A stretch of DNA of 40,296 bases from Sulfuricellaceae bacterium (GTDB lineage: Bacteria > Pseudomonadota > Gammaproteobacteria > Burkholderiales > Sulfuricellaceae), in assembly GCA_030690895.1 (NCBI GenBank), contig JAUYFQ010000137.1:1-40296 (forward strand). The letters run 5' to 3'. The notes under the pieces were generated by a model that ran no database searches, was not told the origin of the DNA, and saw nothing but the letters and a program-made list of their open reading frames with translations. The position numbers and the translations under genes are program-made. Shown here piece by piece: positions 1 to 8,109 of the stretch (the stretch's first letter is position 1; the number at the start of each line of letters is the position of its first letter).

Positions 1-237
1 CATCACCCACATGCGCTGCTCGATGATGTGGCGCTCCAGCGGCGCGCTGTCGCGGAAATCCGGGATCATGCGCTCCAGCGCGTCGGCGTAGAGGATGGCG
101 CCCTGCACGTTCTTGGAACCGGCGCTTTCGCCGCGTTCCAGCTGCAGCACGTTGAGCCCGGCCTTGGCCAGGGTAAAGGCGGCGGCGTTGCCGGAAGGGC
201 CTGCGCCCACCACGATTGCGTCGAATTGTTCACTCAT
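1..237 (-). CDS. fixC: FixC, electron-transfer flavoprotein-quinone oxidoreductase (N-terminal part, cut by window edge)
   Basis: The 79 visible residues start [20 protein letters not shown], a Rossmann FAD-binding glycine motif (GAGPSG), followed by [17 protein letters not shown], typical of the FixC/ETF-QO family. In diazotrophs FixC works with FixA, FixB and the ferredoxin-like FixX in a membrane-associated complex that bifurcates NADH electrons to quinone and to ferredoxin or flavodoxin for nitrogenase. The start ATG at 235-237 is preceded by a GGAGAAA ribosome site on the minus strand. It follows fixB in the same direction, separated by 136 bp holding a palindromic repeat. The rest of fixC and the expected fixX lie left of position 1. 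Identity rests on the FAD motif plus the fixA-fixB context. Confidence 0.9.
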   Translation of the reverse strand, partial: MSEQFDAIVVGAGPSGNAAAFTLAKAGLNVLQLERGESAGSKNVQGAILYADALERMIPDFRDSAPLERHIIEQRMWVM

Positions 238-274
238 GGATTTCTCCTGAAACTGTTAAACCTAAAATCTTTTT

Positions 275-352
275 AACCACGGGGCACACGGGGGGGCACG
301 GGGAAGGGCATTTCTTTGTTTTTACCCCGTGTTCCCCGTGTGCCCCGTGGTT
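275..352. repeat. CACG-periodic palindromic repeat, GGGG flavour, copy 1
   Basis: Left arm 275-303 reads AACCACGGGGCACACGGGG and continues with another CACGGGG unit; right arm 325-352 is its reverse complement apart from a 2-nt difference. Inside each arm the unit CACGGGG recurs every 9 bp. As RNA this folds to a very stable GC-rich hairpin between fixB and fixC. The same design occurs at 1490-1621 and, with GAAA instead of GGGG, at 9947-10039 and 19468-19602. Confidence 0.85.
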
Positions 353-373
353 ATATGCTTTTCCCATGATGCT

Positions 374-1456
374 TTACCCCGCCTTCCGCGCCGTCGCCAG
401 CGCCTGCCGGAAGGACTCGGTGAGCGCGGGCAGGATGGTCATGGCGTTGCCGACGATGCCGTAGGTGGCGAAGTCGAAAATCGGCGCGTTGGGGTCGTTG
501 TTGATGGCGATGATGCAGTCCGAGTCGGACATGCCGACGCGGTGCTGGATCGCGCCGGAAATCCCGGCGGCGATATAAAGCTTGGGCCGCACCGTCTTGC
601 CAGACTGCCCCACCTGACGCTCCAGATCGACCCAGCCAGCCTGCACCACCGGGCGCGAGGCCCCGACTTCGGCGCCGAGTACCTTGGCCAGGTCCCAGAT
701 GAGCTGGAAATTCTCCGGCCGCTTCATGCCTTTTCCGCCGGCCACGATGATGTCGGCGAAGGCGAGTTGCGGCTTGTCCTGGTTGGCATCGGCGATGAAT
801 TCCAGCACCTTGGTAATGATGCTGCTCTCCACCATGCCCAGAGGCTGTTCGACGATGCGCCCGCTACGATTGGCGTCACGCTCCGGCATGGCCATCACGC
901 GTGGCCTTACCGTGGCCATTTGCGGACGGTAGTTGAGGGTAACGATGGTACACAGCAGGCTGCCGCCGAAGGTAGGGCGGGTGGCGGCCAGACTGCGGTT
1001 GTCGGGATCGATGGTCAGGCCGGTGCAGTCCGCCGTGAGGCCGGTTTTGAGGGTAGTTGCCACGCTGCCCGCCAGGTCGCGCCCCTGAGTGGTGGCGCCA
1101 AGCAGCAGGATTTCCGGCTCGTGAGCATTGACCAGATCGGTCAGGCCCTTGGTGAATGGCTCATTTCTATAATCCTTGAGAATTTCATCCCGCATCAGGT
1201 AGCACAAGTCGGCACCGTGATAGAACGTCTCATTGCAGAAGCTGCGTGTTTCGTCCCCGGGCGCGCCCATCACCACTCCGGCCAGTTCCACGCCCAGCAT
1301 GTCGGCCAGCTTGCGGCCCTCGCCCATCAGTTCCCAGGAAACCGGATGCACCTGTCCCTGCTCGTGCTCGACGAACACCCATACCCCCTTGTAACCGGCA
1401 AGCCGGGGGTCGAGCTCGAATTTCCTTTTTGCTTTCTTGACGGGCGCTTCGCTCAT
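374..1456 (-). CDS. fixB: FixB, electron transfer flavoprotein alpha subunit
   Basis: This 360-residue protein has an N-terminal ETF domain ([22 protein letters not shown] near residues 23-45) and a C-terminal FAD-binding ETF-alpha domain, with [29 protein letters not shown] and [20 protein letters not shown] in the last 110 residues. In FixABCX it pairs with FixA and takes part in NADH-driven flavin electron bifurcation for nitrogenase. I chose the ATG at 1454-1456 because AGGAG sits 9 nt upstream. An in-frame extension of 32 residues further upstream reads through the repeat between fixA and fixB and is not ETF-like. The nif/fix neighbours favour FixB over a housekeeping EtfA. Confidence 0.93.
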   Translation of the reverse strand: MSEAPVKKAKRKFELDPRLAGYKGVWVFVEHEQGQVHPVSWELMGEGRKLADMLGVELAGVVMGAPGDETRSFCNETFYHGADLCYLMRDEILKDYRNEPFTKGLTDLVNAHEPEILLLGATTQGRDLAGSVATTLKTGLTADCTGLTIDPDNRSLAATRPTFGGSLLCTIVTLNYRPQMATVRPRVMAMPERDANRSGRIVEQPLGMVESSIITKVLEFIADANQDKPQLAFADIIVAGGKGMKRPENFQLIWDLAKVLGAEVGASRPVVQAGWVDLERQVGQSGKTVRPKLYIAAGISGAIQHRVGMSDSDCIIAINNDPNAPIFDFATYGIVGNAMTILPALTESFRQALATARKAG

Positions 1457-1489
1457 GACTTTTAGCTCCTTAATTCTAGAAAATCTGTT

Positions 1490-1621
1490 AACCACGGGGC
1501 ACACGGGGGGCACGGGGAAAATCAAAAACTTGTCAGCAGTCCTCTTGCCCATTTATGGCGAGAGACACAAAATGGTGGTTAACAAGCTACAACCCCCGTG
1601 ATCCCCGTGTGCCCCGTGGTT
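1490..1621. repeat. CACG-periodic palindromic repeat, GGGG flavour, copy 2
   Basis: Arms 1490-1517 and 1594-1621 are inverted copies of the AACCACGGGGCACACGGGG block. They are separated by about 76 bp of unrelated sequence, compared with 21 bp in copy 1. The element fills most of the fixA-fixB gap, so the fix transcript carries one such hairpin at each of two gene junctions. Confidence 0.85.
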
Positions 1622-1640
1622 AATTTGTTTTTAAAAAGCC

Positions 1641-2489
1641 TTATGCCCGCTTGGCGATTTCTTTGGCCACCGCCGGAAAGCGGGTAAACATCTTGGCCAG
1701 CACGGTATCGGCGATATCCTTGGGATTGCCGCTTTCCACCTCTATCATCTCCGCCGGTTCGGTGTGCGGCGTCGGAGCGAAGACCTTGCTCACCACCGTG
1801 GGCGAGCCCTTGAGGCCGATTTGGACAATATCGTCATCGGTGATGCCAGCCGCTTCCCGATCCCAGACTTTCACCGGATGACGTGATGCGCGGAACATGT
1901 TGGGCATGGTGGCGAAGCGCATTTCGTTATTGCCTTCCAGGATGGTGATCAGGCAGGGCAATTTCGATTTCAGCAGTTGCACGCCGCCCTCTGCACGCCG
2001 TTCCACCACGATCTGCCCCAGATCAGGCAGCACCGACGTGACCTTGGAAACATAGGTCAGCAACTGGAAATTCAGGCGTTTTGCCACGCCCGGCCCCACC
2101 TGAGCGGTGTCGCCGTCTATGGTCTGCTTGCCGGTGAACACCAGGTCCACCGGCATGTTCTTCTGGATCTGGCGGATCGCCGACGCCAGCGCGAAGCTGG
2201 TGGCCAGCGTATCGGCCCCAGCGAAGGCGCGGTCGGTAATCAAAATGGCATCGTCAGCGCCGTAGGACAGCGCCTTGCGCAATGCGCCCTCGGCCTGCGG
2301 AGGACCCATGGTAATGACCGTAACCGTACCGCCGTGCTTGTCTTTCAGGTTCAGCGCCTCTTCCAGCGCGAACAGGTCATAGGGGTTGATGATGGCCGGG
2401 ACACCCTGGCGCATGATGGTATTGGTCACCGGATGCACGCGAATCTGGGCGCTATCCGGAACCTGCTTGATGCAGACGACGATATGCAT
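1641..2489 (-). CDS. fixA: FixA, electron transfer flavoprotein beta subunit
   Basis: This 282-residue ETF-beta family protein starts MHIVVCIKQVPDSAQIRVHP and contains the family segments INPYDLFALEEALNLK, VTVITMGPPQAEGALRKAL and LVFTGKQTIDGDTAQVGPG, which form the nucleotide-binding fold. FixA carries the bifurcating-side flavin and NADH site of the FixABCX complex. The start has a purine-rich site (AGAGAGGGGG) a few bases upstream. It lies 13 bp downstream of nifW and 184 bp before fixB, and those neighbours support the nitrogen-fixation paralogue. The length is somewhat above a typical EtfB (about 250), as is common for FixA. Confidence 0.93.
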   Translation of the reverse strand: MHIVVCIKQVPDSAQIRVHPVTNTIMRQGVPAIINPYDLFALEEALNLKDKHGGTVTVITMGPPQAEGALRKALSYGADDAILITDRAFAGADTLATSFALASAIRQIQKNMPVDLVFTGKQTIDGDTAQVGPGVAKRLNFQLLTYVSKVTSVLPDLGQIVVERRAEGGVQLLKSKLPCLITILEGNNEMRFATMPNMFRASRHPVKVWDREAAGITDDDIVQIGLKGSPTVVSKVFAPTPHTEPAEMIEVESGNPKDIADTVLAKMFTRFPAVAKEIAKRA

Positions 2490-2502
2490 GACGCCCCCTC
2501 TC

Positions 2503-2847
2503 TTATACCGAAGTCAGATTGCGCGATGGTATGGAATCTCGCAGGCTGTTGAGTGATATGGTTTTGATCCCCTCGGCATCGCGGAATACCTTGAACACCT
2601 TTTCCTTGACGGCGCTTGAGTTGACAAAATCCTGATAGGCGCAAGCCAGCAGTTCGCGGCATTTGTCGTGCTGCTGGTTCTCTTCCATCTCGCTCAGGCC
2701 CTTGGTCTGGCGCATGTACTGGTGAAAGCGCTGCAAGATGTGGAGGCGGTTCACGTTCACCACCGACTGGTCATATTCGAGCTGGAAGAAATCGAGAAAC
2801 TCTTCCGCCGAAGCCAGAGTGATCATCTGTTCAAAAAGTGAATTCAT
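2503..2847 (-). CDS. nifW: NifW, nitrogenase stabilizing/protective protein
   Basis: This is a 114-residue all-helical protein. The segments LASAEEFLDFFQLEYDQSVV, NVNRLHILQRFHQYMRQ and YQDFVNSSAVKEKVFKVF are the recognisable NifW core. In Azotobacter NifW associates with the MoFe protein and helps its maturation or oxygen protection. It sits directly between nifV and fixA on the same strand, a common nifV-nifW-fix arrangement. The start ATG at 2845-2847 follows an AAGGAAAAAACC ribosome site. The family call comes from sequence resemblance; the exact biochemical role of NifW remains loosely defined in the literature. Confidence 0.88.
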   Translation of the reverse strand: MNSLFEQMITLASAEEFLDFFQLEYDQSVVNVNRLHILQRFHQYMRQTKGLSEMEENQQHDKCRELLACAYQDFVNSSAVKEKVFKVFRDAEGIKTISLNSLRDSIPSRNLTSV

Positions 2848-2875
2848 GGTTTTTTCCTTGTAACGTGATACTCGG

Positions 2876-2978
2876 GTAGGGCGTCAATAAGCGAAGCGCA
2901 TTGCGCCGTATGCCTCTCTCCATGGTGCAATGCGCTGCGCCCTTCGACTATGCTCAGGACAGGCTTATTGCACCCTAC
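2876..2978. repeat. Composite palindromic repeat: GTAGGG...CCCTAC element interrupted by a 24-bp second repeat
   Basis: The left arm 2876-2907 (GTAGGG, CAATAAG, CGAAGCGCATTGCGCC) pairs with 2924-2939 plus 2964-2978 (GGTGCAATGCGCTGCG and CTTATTGCACCCTAC). Between the two right-arm pieces, 2940-2963 is an extra 24 bp beginning CCCTTCGACTATGCTCAGG, of the same class as the CCCTTCGACAAGCTCAGGG block near 16392. The right arm overlaps the last codons and the stop of nifV. Confidence 0.8.
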
Positions 2979-4080
2979 ATAATTCATAGAACTGTCTGAG
3001 TTCGCTGATGCCAGGCGTACGCTTGGCCTGGCCAGAATAGCGGCGGATGCGAGCAAGGATGGGGCCCGCCTGCCAGTCTTCCACCGGCATGCCCATATCC
3101 TCATAGGCACGCATCACGGCCCGGTTGCCAGAATGCTTGCCCAGCACCAGACGGTGACTGCGCCCCACCTCGGCCGGATCGAAATTCTGGTAGTTGCTGC
3201 GGTCCTTTATCAGGCCGTCCACATGAATGCCGGATTCGTGGGTGAATACGGCGGCGCCGACGATGCTCTTGTTGGCTGGCACCGGCCGCCCAGAGGCGTG
3301 CGCCACTAGCCTGGAAATTTGCGGAAAACGTTGGGCATCAATGCCACTGTCCATCCCATAAAGATGCTGCATGGCCATCACCGCTTCTTCCAGCGGCGCA
3401 TTGCCTGCACGTTCACCCAGGCCATTCACGGTGGTATTGATATGCGTCGCCCCGGCTTTCACTGCCGCCAGCGTATTGGCGGTCGCCAGACCGAGGTCGT
3501 TGTGGGCATGCATTTCGATTTCTATATCCACCGTGCTGCGCAGGGTGCGGATCAGCTCATGGGTGGAGAAAGGGTCAAGAACGCCCAGCGTGTCTGCGAT
3601 GCGCAGGCGGCGCGCACCGGCTTCCTGCACGGTTTCCGCCACCTGCAGGAGAAAATCCAGATCGGCGCGGGATGCATCCTCGCCGCCGACGCAGACTTCC
3701 AGCCCCAGATCGAGGGCAGCAGGGACAAAGCGGCGGATGGCATCCAGCACCCAGGAGCGATCCTTGCGAATTTTGTGCTGGATTTGCAAATCGGAAACAG
3801 GGATCGAAAGGTTGACCATATCCGCGCCGCAATGCGCCATGGCGCGCAGGTCGTCTTCCTGCATGCGTCCCCACACCATGAGCCCGGCGGGCAGAAACAG
3901 GTCGGCGATAGCGCGGATCGTCTCGCGTTCCTCCTCCCCCATCACCGGAATGCCGATTTCCAGCTCCGGTACGCCAGCATCGGAAAGCGCCTGGGCAATG
4001 GCGATCTTCTCCTCGCTGGTGAAGGCCACCCCGGCGCTCTGTTCGCCGTCCCGCAGGGTCGTATCGTTGATGGTTACCAT
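2965..4080 (-). CDS. nifV: NifV, homocitrate synthase
   Basis: This 371-residue DRE-TIM metallolyase starts [20 protein letters not shown]; the TLRDGEQ motif holds the metal- and substrate-binding Arg-Asp. The [14 protein letters not shown] motif supplies the HxH metal ligands, and ESGIHVDG is the family signature further on. It condenses acetyl-CoA with 2-oxoglutarate to homocitrate, the organic ligand of the nitrogenase FeMo-cofactor. NifV, rather than lysine-pathway homocitrate synthase or isopropylmalate synthase, is supported by its length and by nifW and fixABC downstream. The start has an AGGAGGTCCGAC site. The last residues (CRVQ and the stop) are encoded by the arm of an intergenic repeat. 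It is first in the operon behind a sigma-54 promoter. Confidence 0.95.
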   Translation of the reverse strand: MVTINDTTLRDGEQSAGVAFTSEEKIAIAQALSDAGVPELEIGIPVMGEEERETIRAIADLFLPAGLMVWGRMQEDDLRAMAHCGADMVNLSIPVSDLQIQHKIRKDRSWVLDAIRRFVPAALDLGLEVCVGGEDASRADLDFLLQVAETVQEAGARRLRIADTLGVLDPFSTHELIRTLRSTVDIEIEMHAHNDLGLATANTLAAVKAGATHINTTVNGLGERAGNAPLEEAVMAMQHLYGMDSGIDAQRFPQISRLVAHASGRPVPANKSIVGAAVFTHESGIHVDGLIKDRSNYQNFDPAEVGRSHRLVLGKHSGNRAVMRAYEDMGMPVEDWQAGPILARIRRYSGQAKRTPGISELRQFYELCRVQ

Positions 4081-4122
4081 GTCGGACCTCCTATTAACTC
4101 ACGTTGGTTTCACCTAACATGA

Positions 4123-4137
4123 GCAAGGCCCGTGCCA
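4123..4137 (-). promoter_or_regulatory. Sigma-54 (RpoN) -24/-12 promoter of nifV-nifW-fixABC
   Basis: On the minus strand this reads TGGCACGGGCCTTGC, an exact match to the core TGGCAC-N5-TTGC. The -12 element ends about 43 nt before the nifV ATG, leaving room for a start of transcription near 4111 and a short leader. Confidence 0.9.
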
Positions 4138-4205
4138 AACCGGATAATTAAATCTTAATTGTTGTTTTTCAATAAGTTGTAGACATTATGTTGAATCAGA
4201 AAAAT

Positions 4206-4221
4206 TGTCGTATTTGCGACA
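4206..4221. promoter_or_regulatory. NifA-type upstream activator site
   Basis: TGTCGTATTTGCGACA matches the NifA enhancer consensus TGT-N10-ACA exactly and extends as a palindrome (TTGTCG/CGACAA). It lies about 100 bp upstream of the inferred start of transcription of the sigma-54 promoter, a normal NifA distance. The stretch between the two sites (4138-4200) is AT-rich, which would suit DNA bending, but I do not claim a defined IHF site. Confidence 0.75.
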
Positions 4222-4319
4222 ATGTCGCATCCGCTCATTGCCAAACCCGCCAAAATTAACGCCGCAACATCTGCAAATAACCAGAGCAGCAATCAGGGAA
4301 ACACTGATTTATTCCTGAT

Positions 4320-4388
4320 CGTCATTCCCGCATAGGCGGGAACCCAGTAATATCGAGGCACTGGATTCCCGCCTACGCGGGAATGACG
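4320..4388. repeat. Palindromic intergenic repeat (CGTCATTCCCGC type)
   Basis: Two 29-nt arms, 4320-4348 and 4360-4388, are nearly perfect inverted copies around an 11-nt loop. The arm begins CGTCATTCCCGC and continues with a TAGGCGGGAA core. This is a class of hairpin repeat dispersed in many proteobacterial genomes. It ends 21 bp before bioA, where no Shine-Dalgarno sequence is seen. Together with the nif promoter elements it accounts for the 329-bp gene-free gap 4081-4409. Confidence 0.85.
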
Positions 4389-4409
4389 AATTAATCAGCG
4401 CGCCCCCAA

Positions 4410-5717
4410 ATGAAAAACACAGATTACCTGCAACGCAGCCTGAATTCGGTCTGGCACCCCTGTAGCCAGATGAAGCAGTTCGAAACCCTGCCGCTCGTCC
4501 CCATCGCACGAGGGAATGGCATGTGGCTGTACGATTTCGAGGGCAGGCGCTATCTGGATGCCATCAGTTCGTGGTGGGTCAACCTGTTCGGCCACTGCAA
4601 TCCGCGCATCAATGCCGCGCTCAAGGACCAGCTTGACCAACTGGAACACGTCATCCTGGCGGGATTCACTCATGCGCCGGTGATCGAGCTTTCCGAGCGC
4701 CTGGCTGCGCTCACCGGACTGGGACATTGTTTCTACGGCTCCGATGGCGCATCGGCCACCGAGATTGCGCTGAAAATGAGTTTCCATTACTGGCGCAACA
4801 GCGGCCAGCCCGAAAAAACCCGCTTCATCAGTTTGCAGAATGGCTACCACGGCGAAACCATAGGCGCGCTTTCGGTGACGGATGTCGCCTTGTTCAAGGA
4901 TACCTACGCGCCTTTGCTGCGGCAAAGCACCCAGGTGCCGACGCCGGACTGGCGCCACGCCGAAGCAGGGGAATCGCCCCGCGCTTTTGCCACGCGCTGC
5001 GCAGGGGCTGTGCGCGCCCACCTCGAACAACATCACGCCACAACCGCCGCTTTCATCGTTGAACCGCTGGTGCAGGGCGCAGCAGGCATGGGCATGTACG
5101 ACGCCGAATACCTGCGTCTGGCGCGAGCCCTGTGCGATGAATTCAAGGTCCATCTGATCGCCGATGAAATCGCCGTTGGCTTCGGTCGCACCGGTACGAT
5201 GTTCGCCTGCGAGCAAGCCGGCATCCGGCCCGATTTCATGTGCCTGTCGAAGGGCATCAGCGGCGGCTACCTGCCGCTCTCCGCTGTGCTGACAACGGAC
5301 ACTGTTTTTCAGGCGTTTTATCACGACGAGACCGCCAAAGGCTTTCTCCATTCCCACTCTTACACCGGCAATGCACTGGCTTGCCGCGCCGCGCTGGCCA
5401 CACTGGATATATTCGAGCAGGACAAAGTGATCGAGACCAACCGGGGCAGGGCAGACTTCATGAATCGGGCCACACAACCGTTACGCGATCACCCCAAAGT
5501 CAGAAATTTCCGCCAAACCGGCATGATCTGGGCATTTGAGGTCGAAAGCGCCACGCCTCACTTTTCACGCGCCTTCTACCAACTGGCGCTGCAACAGGAA
5601 TTGCTGCTGCGCCCCATGGGCAACACGGTCTATTTCATGCCACCCTATATCATCAGCCACGAGGAAATCGAATTTCTTGTGGCTGGCACACTCAAAACTC
5701 TGGAACAACTATGCTAG
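4410..5717 (+). CDS. bioA: BioA, adenosylmethionine-8-amino-7-oxononanoate aminotransferase
   Basis: This 435-residue class III PLP aminotransferase transfers the amino group of S-adenosylmethionine to KAPA to give DAPA in biotin synthesis. Visible family segments are VWHPCSQMK at residues 15-23, [13 protein letters not shown] (the SSWW substrate region), [23 protein letters not shown] and CLSKGISGG with the PLP-binding lysine at residue 281. The last codons overlap the tsaD start by 7 nt, so the two are translationally linked. The start is set by family alignment; the upstream CGCGCCCCCAA is not a recognisable ribosome site, and a palindromic repeat ends 21 bp before the ATG. Confidence 0.96.
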   Translation: MKNTDYLQRSLNSVWHPCSQMKQFETLPLVPIARGNGMWLYDFEGRRYLDAISSWWVNLFGHCNPRINAALKDQLDQLEHVILAGFTHAPVIELSERLAALTGLGHCFYGSDGASATEIALKMSFHYWRNSGQPEKTRFISLQNGYHGETIGALSVTDVALFKDTYAPLLRQSTQVPTPDWRHAEAGESPRAFATRCAGAVRAHLEQHHATTAAFIVEPLVQGAAGMGMYDAEYLRLARALCDEFKVHLIADEIAVGFGRTGTMFACEQAGIRPDFMCLSKGISGGYLPLSAVLTTDTVFQAFYHDETAKGFLHSHSYTGNALACRAALATLDIFEQDKVIETNRGRADFMNRATQPLRDHPKVRNFRQTGMIWAFEVESATPHFSRAFYQLALQQELLLRPMGNTVYFMPPYIISHEEIEFLVAGTLKTLEQLC

Positions 5718-6727
5718 TGCTCGGCATCGAATCCTCCTGCGACGAAACCGGGGTCGCTCTCTACCACACCGAACGCGGCCTGCTTGCCCATGCGCTGCAT
5801 TCGCAAGTAGCGATGCACGCCGAATATGGCGGCGTGGTGCCGGAGCTGGCCTCGCGCGACCACATTCGGCGCGTACTGCCGCTCACCCGTCAGGTGCTGA
5901 GCGAGGCGGGTTGCACCCTGCAAGACATCGAAGGCATCGCCTACACCGAAGGGCCGGGGCTGGCCGGGGCGTTGCTGGTGGGCGCGAGCGTCGCTGCCTC
6001 GCTGGCTTATGCACTCAAGGTGCCGACCGTCGGCGTTCACCATCTCGAAGGCCATTTGCTGGCGCCCCTGCTGGAACCGAATCCGCCCGTCTTTCCCTTC
6101 GTTGCCTTGCTGGTTTCCGGCGGCCATTCCCAATTGATGGAAGTCATCGGCATCGGCCAATACACTTTGCTGGGAGACACCCTCGATGACGCAGCTGGCG
6201 AAGCCTTCGACAAGACCGCTAAACTGCTGGGGCTGGGCTATCCCGGCGGGCCGGCGCTATCGAAAATTGCGCAGCTAGGCCAGCCAGGCCGCTTCACCCT
6301 GCCGCGCCCGATGCTCAAGAGCGGCGATCTGAATTTCAGCTTCAGCGGCCTCAAGACCGCCGTCCTGACGCTGGCCAAACAGCACACCCTGGACGACCAG
6401 ATTCGCGCCGACATCGCGCACGCTTTCCAGGAAGCCATCGTCGAAGTCCTGACCAAAAAATCGCTGGCCGCACTCAAGCAAACCGGCTTGTCCAGGCTGG
6501 TGATTGCAGGCGGCGTGGGTGCCAACGCGCAACTTCGGGATGCCTTCAATCACGCAGCGGCACAGAAAAAATTCGCAGTGTTCTACCCCAAGCTGGAATT
6601 CTGCACCGACAACGGTGCCATGATCGCCTTTGCTGGCGCGATGCGAATGGAGAAGCAGGGGCGTCCGGCACGCGATTTTCCGATCAAGCCCCGCTGGGAC
6701 TTGGAAAGCCTGGTCAATCTAGCGTGA
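5711..6727 (+). CDS. tsaD: TsaD, tRNA N6-adenosine threonylcarbamoyltransferase
   Basis: This 338-residue ASKHA-fold enzyme begins [17 protein letters not shown]. It has the metal-binding HHLEGH motif (His111, His115) and the ATP-binding segments LVSGGHSQL and [13 protein letters not shown]. With TsaB, TsaC and TsaE it transfers threonylcarbamoyl to A37 of ANN-decoding tRNAs in the cytoplasm. Length and motifs match the universal bacterial family. It overlaps bioA upstream by 7 nt and a small exported-protein gene downstream by 4 nt (GTGA). Confidence 0.97.
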   Translation: MLVLGIESSCDETGVALYHTERGLLAHALHSQVAMHAEYGGVVPELASRDHIRRVLPLTRQVLSEAGCTLQDIEGIAYTEGPGLAGALLVGASVAASLAYALKVPTVGVHHLEGHLLAPLLEPNPPVFPFVALLVSGGHSQLMEVIGIGQYTLLGDTLDDAAGEAFDKTAKLLGLGYPGGPALSKIAQLGQPGRFTLPRPMLKSGDLNFSFSGLKTAVLTLAKQHTLDDQIRADIAHAFQEAIVEVLTKKSLAALKQTGLSRLVIAGGVGANAQLRDAFNHAAAQKKFAVFYPKLEFCTDNGAMIAFAGAMRMEKQGRPARDFPIKPRWDLESLVNLA

Positions 6728-7104
6728 ATTTCAAGACATTTATGTTGCTTGCTCTGGCTTCTTCCCCTGTCATGGCGGAAGCCGTCTCCTGTCACTATTA
6801 CTACGGTGGTGAAGAACATCGTCTGGACGTGCTGCCGGTGTCTTCGCCCTATGTTGTGCCCAATATCGCGGTAGGGTCCTATTTCCAGTTTCGGGTGGTG
6901 TTCCAGGCAGAGCCAGCCGACTTGGCATCAGTCAAGGTTTACGTGTACGCCGATCGTGATGCAGGACTGATGCCGATCCACGTGGCGGTGTATCCGTATC
7001 CGCCGACTGGCGAGGCTACGGCGCGTTTCGGGTTCACTGGCCAGCAATTTGTGTACGAGCCACTCAGGGATGGTGAGTTTCAGTACTGGTGCAGGACATC
7101 ATGA
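6724..7104 (+). CDS. Unrecognised small exported protein
   Basis: I do not recognise the family of this 126-residue protein. The N-terminus ([20 protein letters not shown]) is a convincing Sec signal peptide with cleavage near residue 18-20. The mature part has about 105 residues, is rich in Tyr, Val and Pro, and looks beta-rich. There are only two cysteines, Cys23 near the mature N-terminus and Cys123 three residues before the end, which could form one disulfide closing the domain. The GTG start overlaps the tsaD stop; a later ATG at 6742 would give a shorter signal peptide without the Lys. Its stop overlaps the next gene (ATGA), suggesting a link with the CapA-like exported protein. Confidence 0.75.
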   Translation: MNFKTFMLLALASSPVMAEAVSCHYYYGGEEHRLDVLPVSSPYVVPNIAVGSYFQFRVVFQAEPADLASVKVYVYADRDAGLMPIHVAVYPYPPTGEATARFGFTGQQFVYEPLRDGEFQYWCRTS

Positions 7105-8099
7105 ACATGAAAAGTGAATTCTGCCGGAAACTGGTACGCCTTTCATGGGTAGTTCTGCTGCTCCAGGCACTGAACGCTTACGCCGAACCGCTACGGCTGG
7201 TGTTTGTCGGGGATGTGATGCTGGACGACGGGCCTGGCAAGGTGATCGAGTCTGGACGTGACCCGTTGGCACACTTTGCCGCCAGCTTGCGTGATGCGGA
7301 TTTTACCGTTGGCAACCTGGAATGTCCCATTGCCAGCGGTGGTGCGCCTCTGGAAAGCAAGTTGATTTCATTCAGGGCGCATCCCCGGGTGGTCAAGGTT
7401 CTGCAAGGCCGTTTCGACGCCCTGTCGGTATCCAACAACCATTCCGGCGATTATGGCCAGGAGGCGTTTCTGGAAACGCTGTCTCTGCTGGAGCAGGGCG
7501 GTATTCCCTATTTTGGTGGGGGGCGAAATCTGGCTGCGGCCCACGCACCGCTATGGATAGAGCGCAAGGGCTTGCGTATCGCCGTGCTGGGTTATAACGA
7601 ATTCAAGCCGCGTTCTTTCGAGGCGGGCGCGACCTGGCCTGGCATCGCCTGGAGCGAAGATAGCCAGGTGATCGGCGACATCCGTGCCGCCCGTGCGGCA
7701 GGCGCTGATCTGGTGATCCCCTTCATGCACTGGGGTTGGGAACGGGAGTTGCAACCCACGGAGCGGCAAAAACAACTGGCGCGCACCATGATCGACGCCG
7801 GCGCAGATCTGGTCGTGGGCGGTCACCCCCATGTGACCCAAGAGGCGGAGTATTACAAGGGAAAACTGATCGTTTACAGTTTGGGCAATTTTGTTTTCGA
7901 CGGCTTCGATCCGCCAGAAATTCCAGAAACCCGGCGTGGCTGGCTGTTACGCCTGACCCTGGATCGTCAGGGGTTGGTGGCTTGGGACACCTTGCTTGCC
8001 GACATGGATGAAGAAGGTGTGCCGCACCCGCTGCACGGCGAAGCCAGCCCCTGTGGCAAAGCGGGGGATGAGTATATCAACTGGTGCAGTAACCCCTGA
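7101..8099 (+). CDS. CapA-family (PGA_cap) metallophosphoesterase-like exported protein
   Basis: This protein of about 332 residues has an N-terminal signal segment (VRLSWVVLLLQALNAYAEP) followed by a calcineurin-like fold of the CapA/PgsA type. Motifs in order are FVGDVMLD, NLECPIA, SNNHSGDYG, MHWGWERELQP, GGHPHVTQ and YSLGNFVFDG, which carry the Asp, His and Asn residues expected to bind a metal pair. CapA relatives are best known from poly-gamma-glutamate capsule loci, but no capB or capC is nearby, so the substrate is unknown. The ATG at 7101 overlaps the preceding stop; an in-frame GTG at 7089 is possible. The gene ends 10 bp from the convergent plsY. Confidence 0.85.
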   Translation: MNMKSEFCRKLVRLSWVVLLLQALNAYAEPLRLVFVGDVMLDDGPGKVIESGRDPLAHFAASLRDADFTVGNLECPIASGGAPLESKLISFRAHPRVVKVLQGRFDALSVSNNHSGDYGQEAFLETLSLLEQGGIPYFGGGRNLAAAHAPLWIERKGLRIAVLGYNEFKPRSFEAGATWPGIAWSEDSQVIGDIRAARAAGADLVIPFMHWGWERELQPTERQKQLARTMIDAGADLVVGGHPHVTQEAEYYKGKLIVYSLGNFVFDGFDPPEIPETRRGWLLRLTLDRQGLVAWDTLLADMDEEGVPHPLHGEASPCGKAGDEYINWCSNP

Positions 8100-8109
8100 A
8101 GATCCAGTG

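Noticed and set aside
275-352. CRISPR-like direct repeats
   Set aside because: The repeats are 9-bp units inside inverted arms with no spacers of regular length and no cas genes; they form hairpins, not an array.
329-1465. Long open frame on the plus strand opposite fixB (378 residues)
   Set aside because: The minus-strand frame encodes a full ETF alpha protein with recognisable motifs. The plus-strand frame has no family resemblance and is the usual shadow in GC-rich sequence.
374-1552. Longer fixB start giving 392 residues
   Set aside because: The extra 32 residues are read through the palindromic repeat and are unlike ETF alpha; AGGAG is placed correctly for ATG 1456.
4309-4509. Small frame encoding SSFPRRRESS
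   Set aside because: This peptide is only the translation of the palindromic CGTCATTCCCGC repeat; it overlaps bioA and has no start signals.
4395-5477. 360-residue minus-strand frame opposite bioA
   Set aside because: bioA is unmistakable on the plus strand (PLP lysine and SSWW motif); the opposite frame has no signal, domain or ribosome site.
7101-8099. Poly-gamma-glutamate capsule locus
   Set aside because: Only a CapA-like gene is present; capB and capC are absent and the neighbours are bioA, tsaD and plsY. CapA-like phosphoesterases occur widely outside capsule loci.
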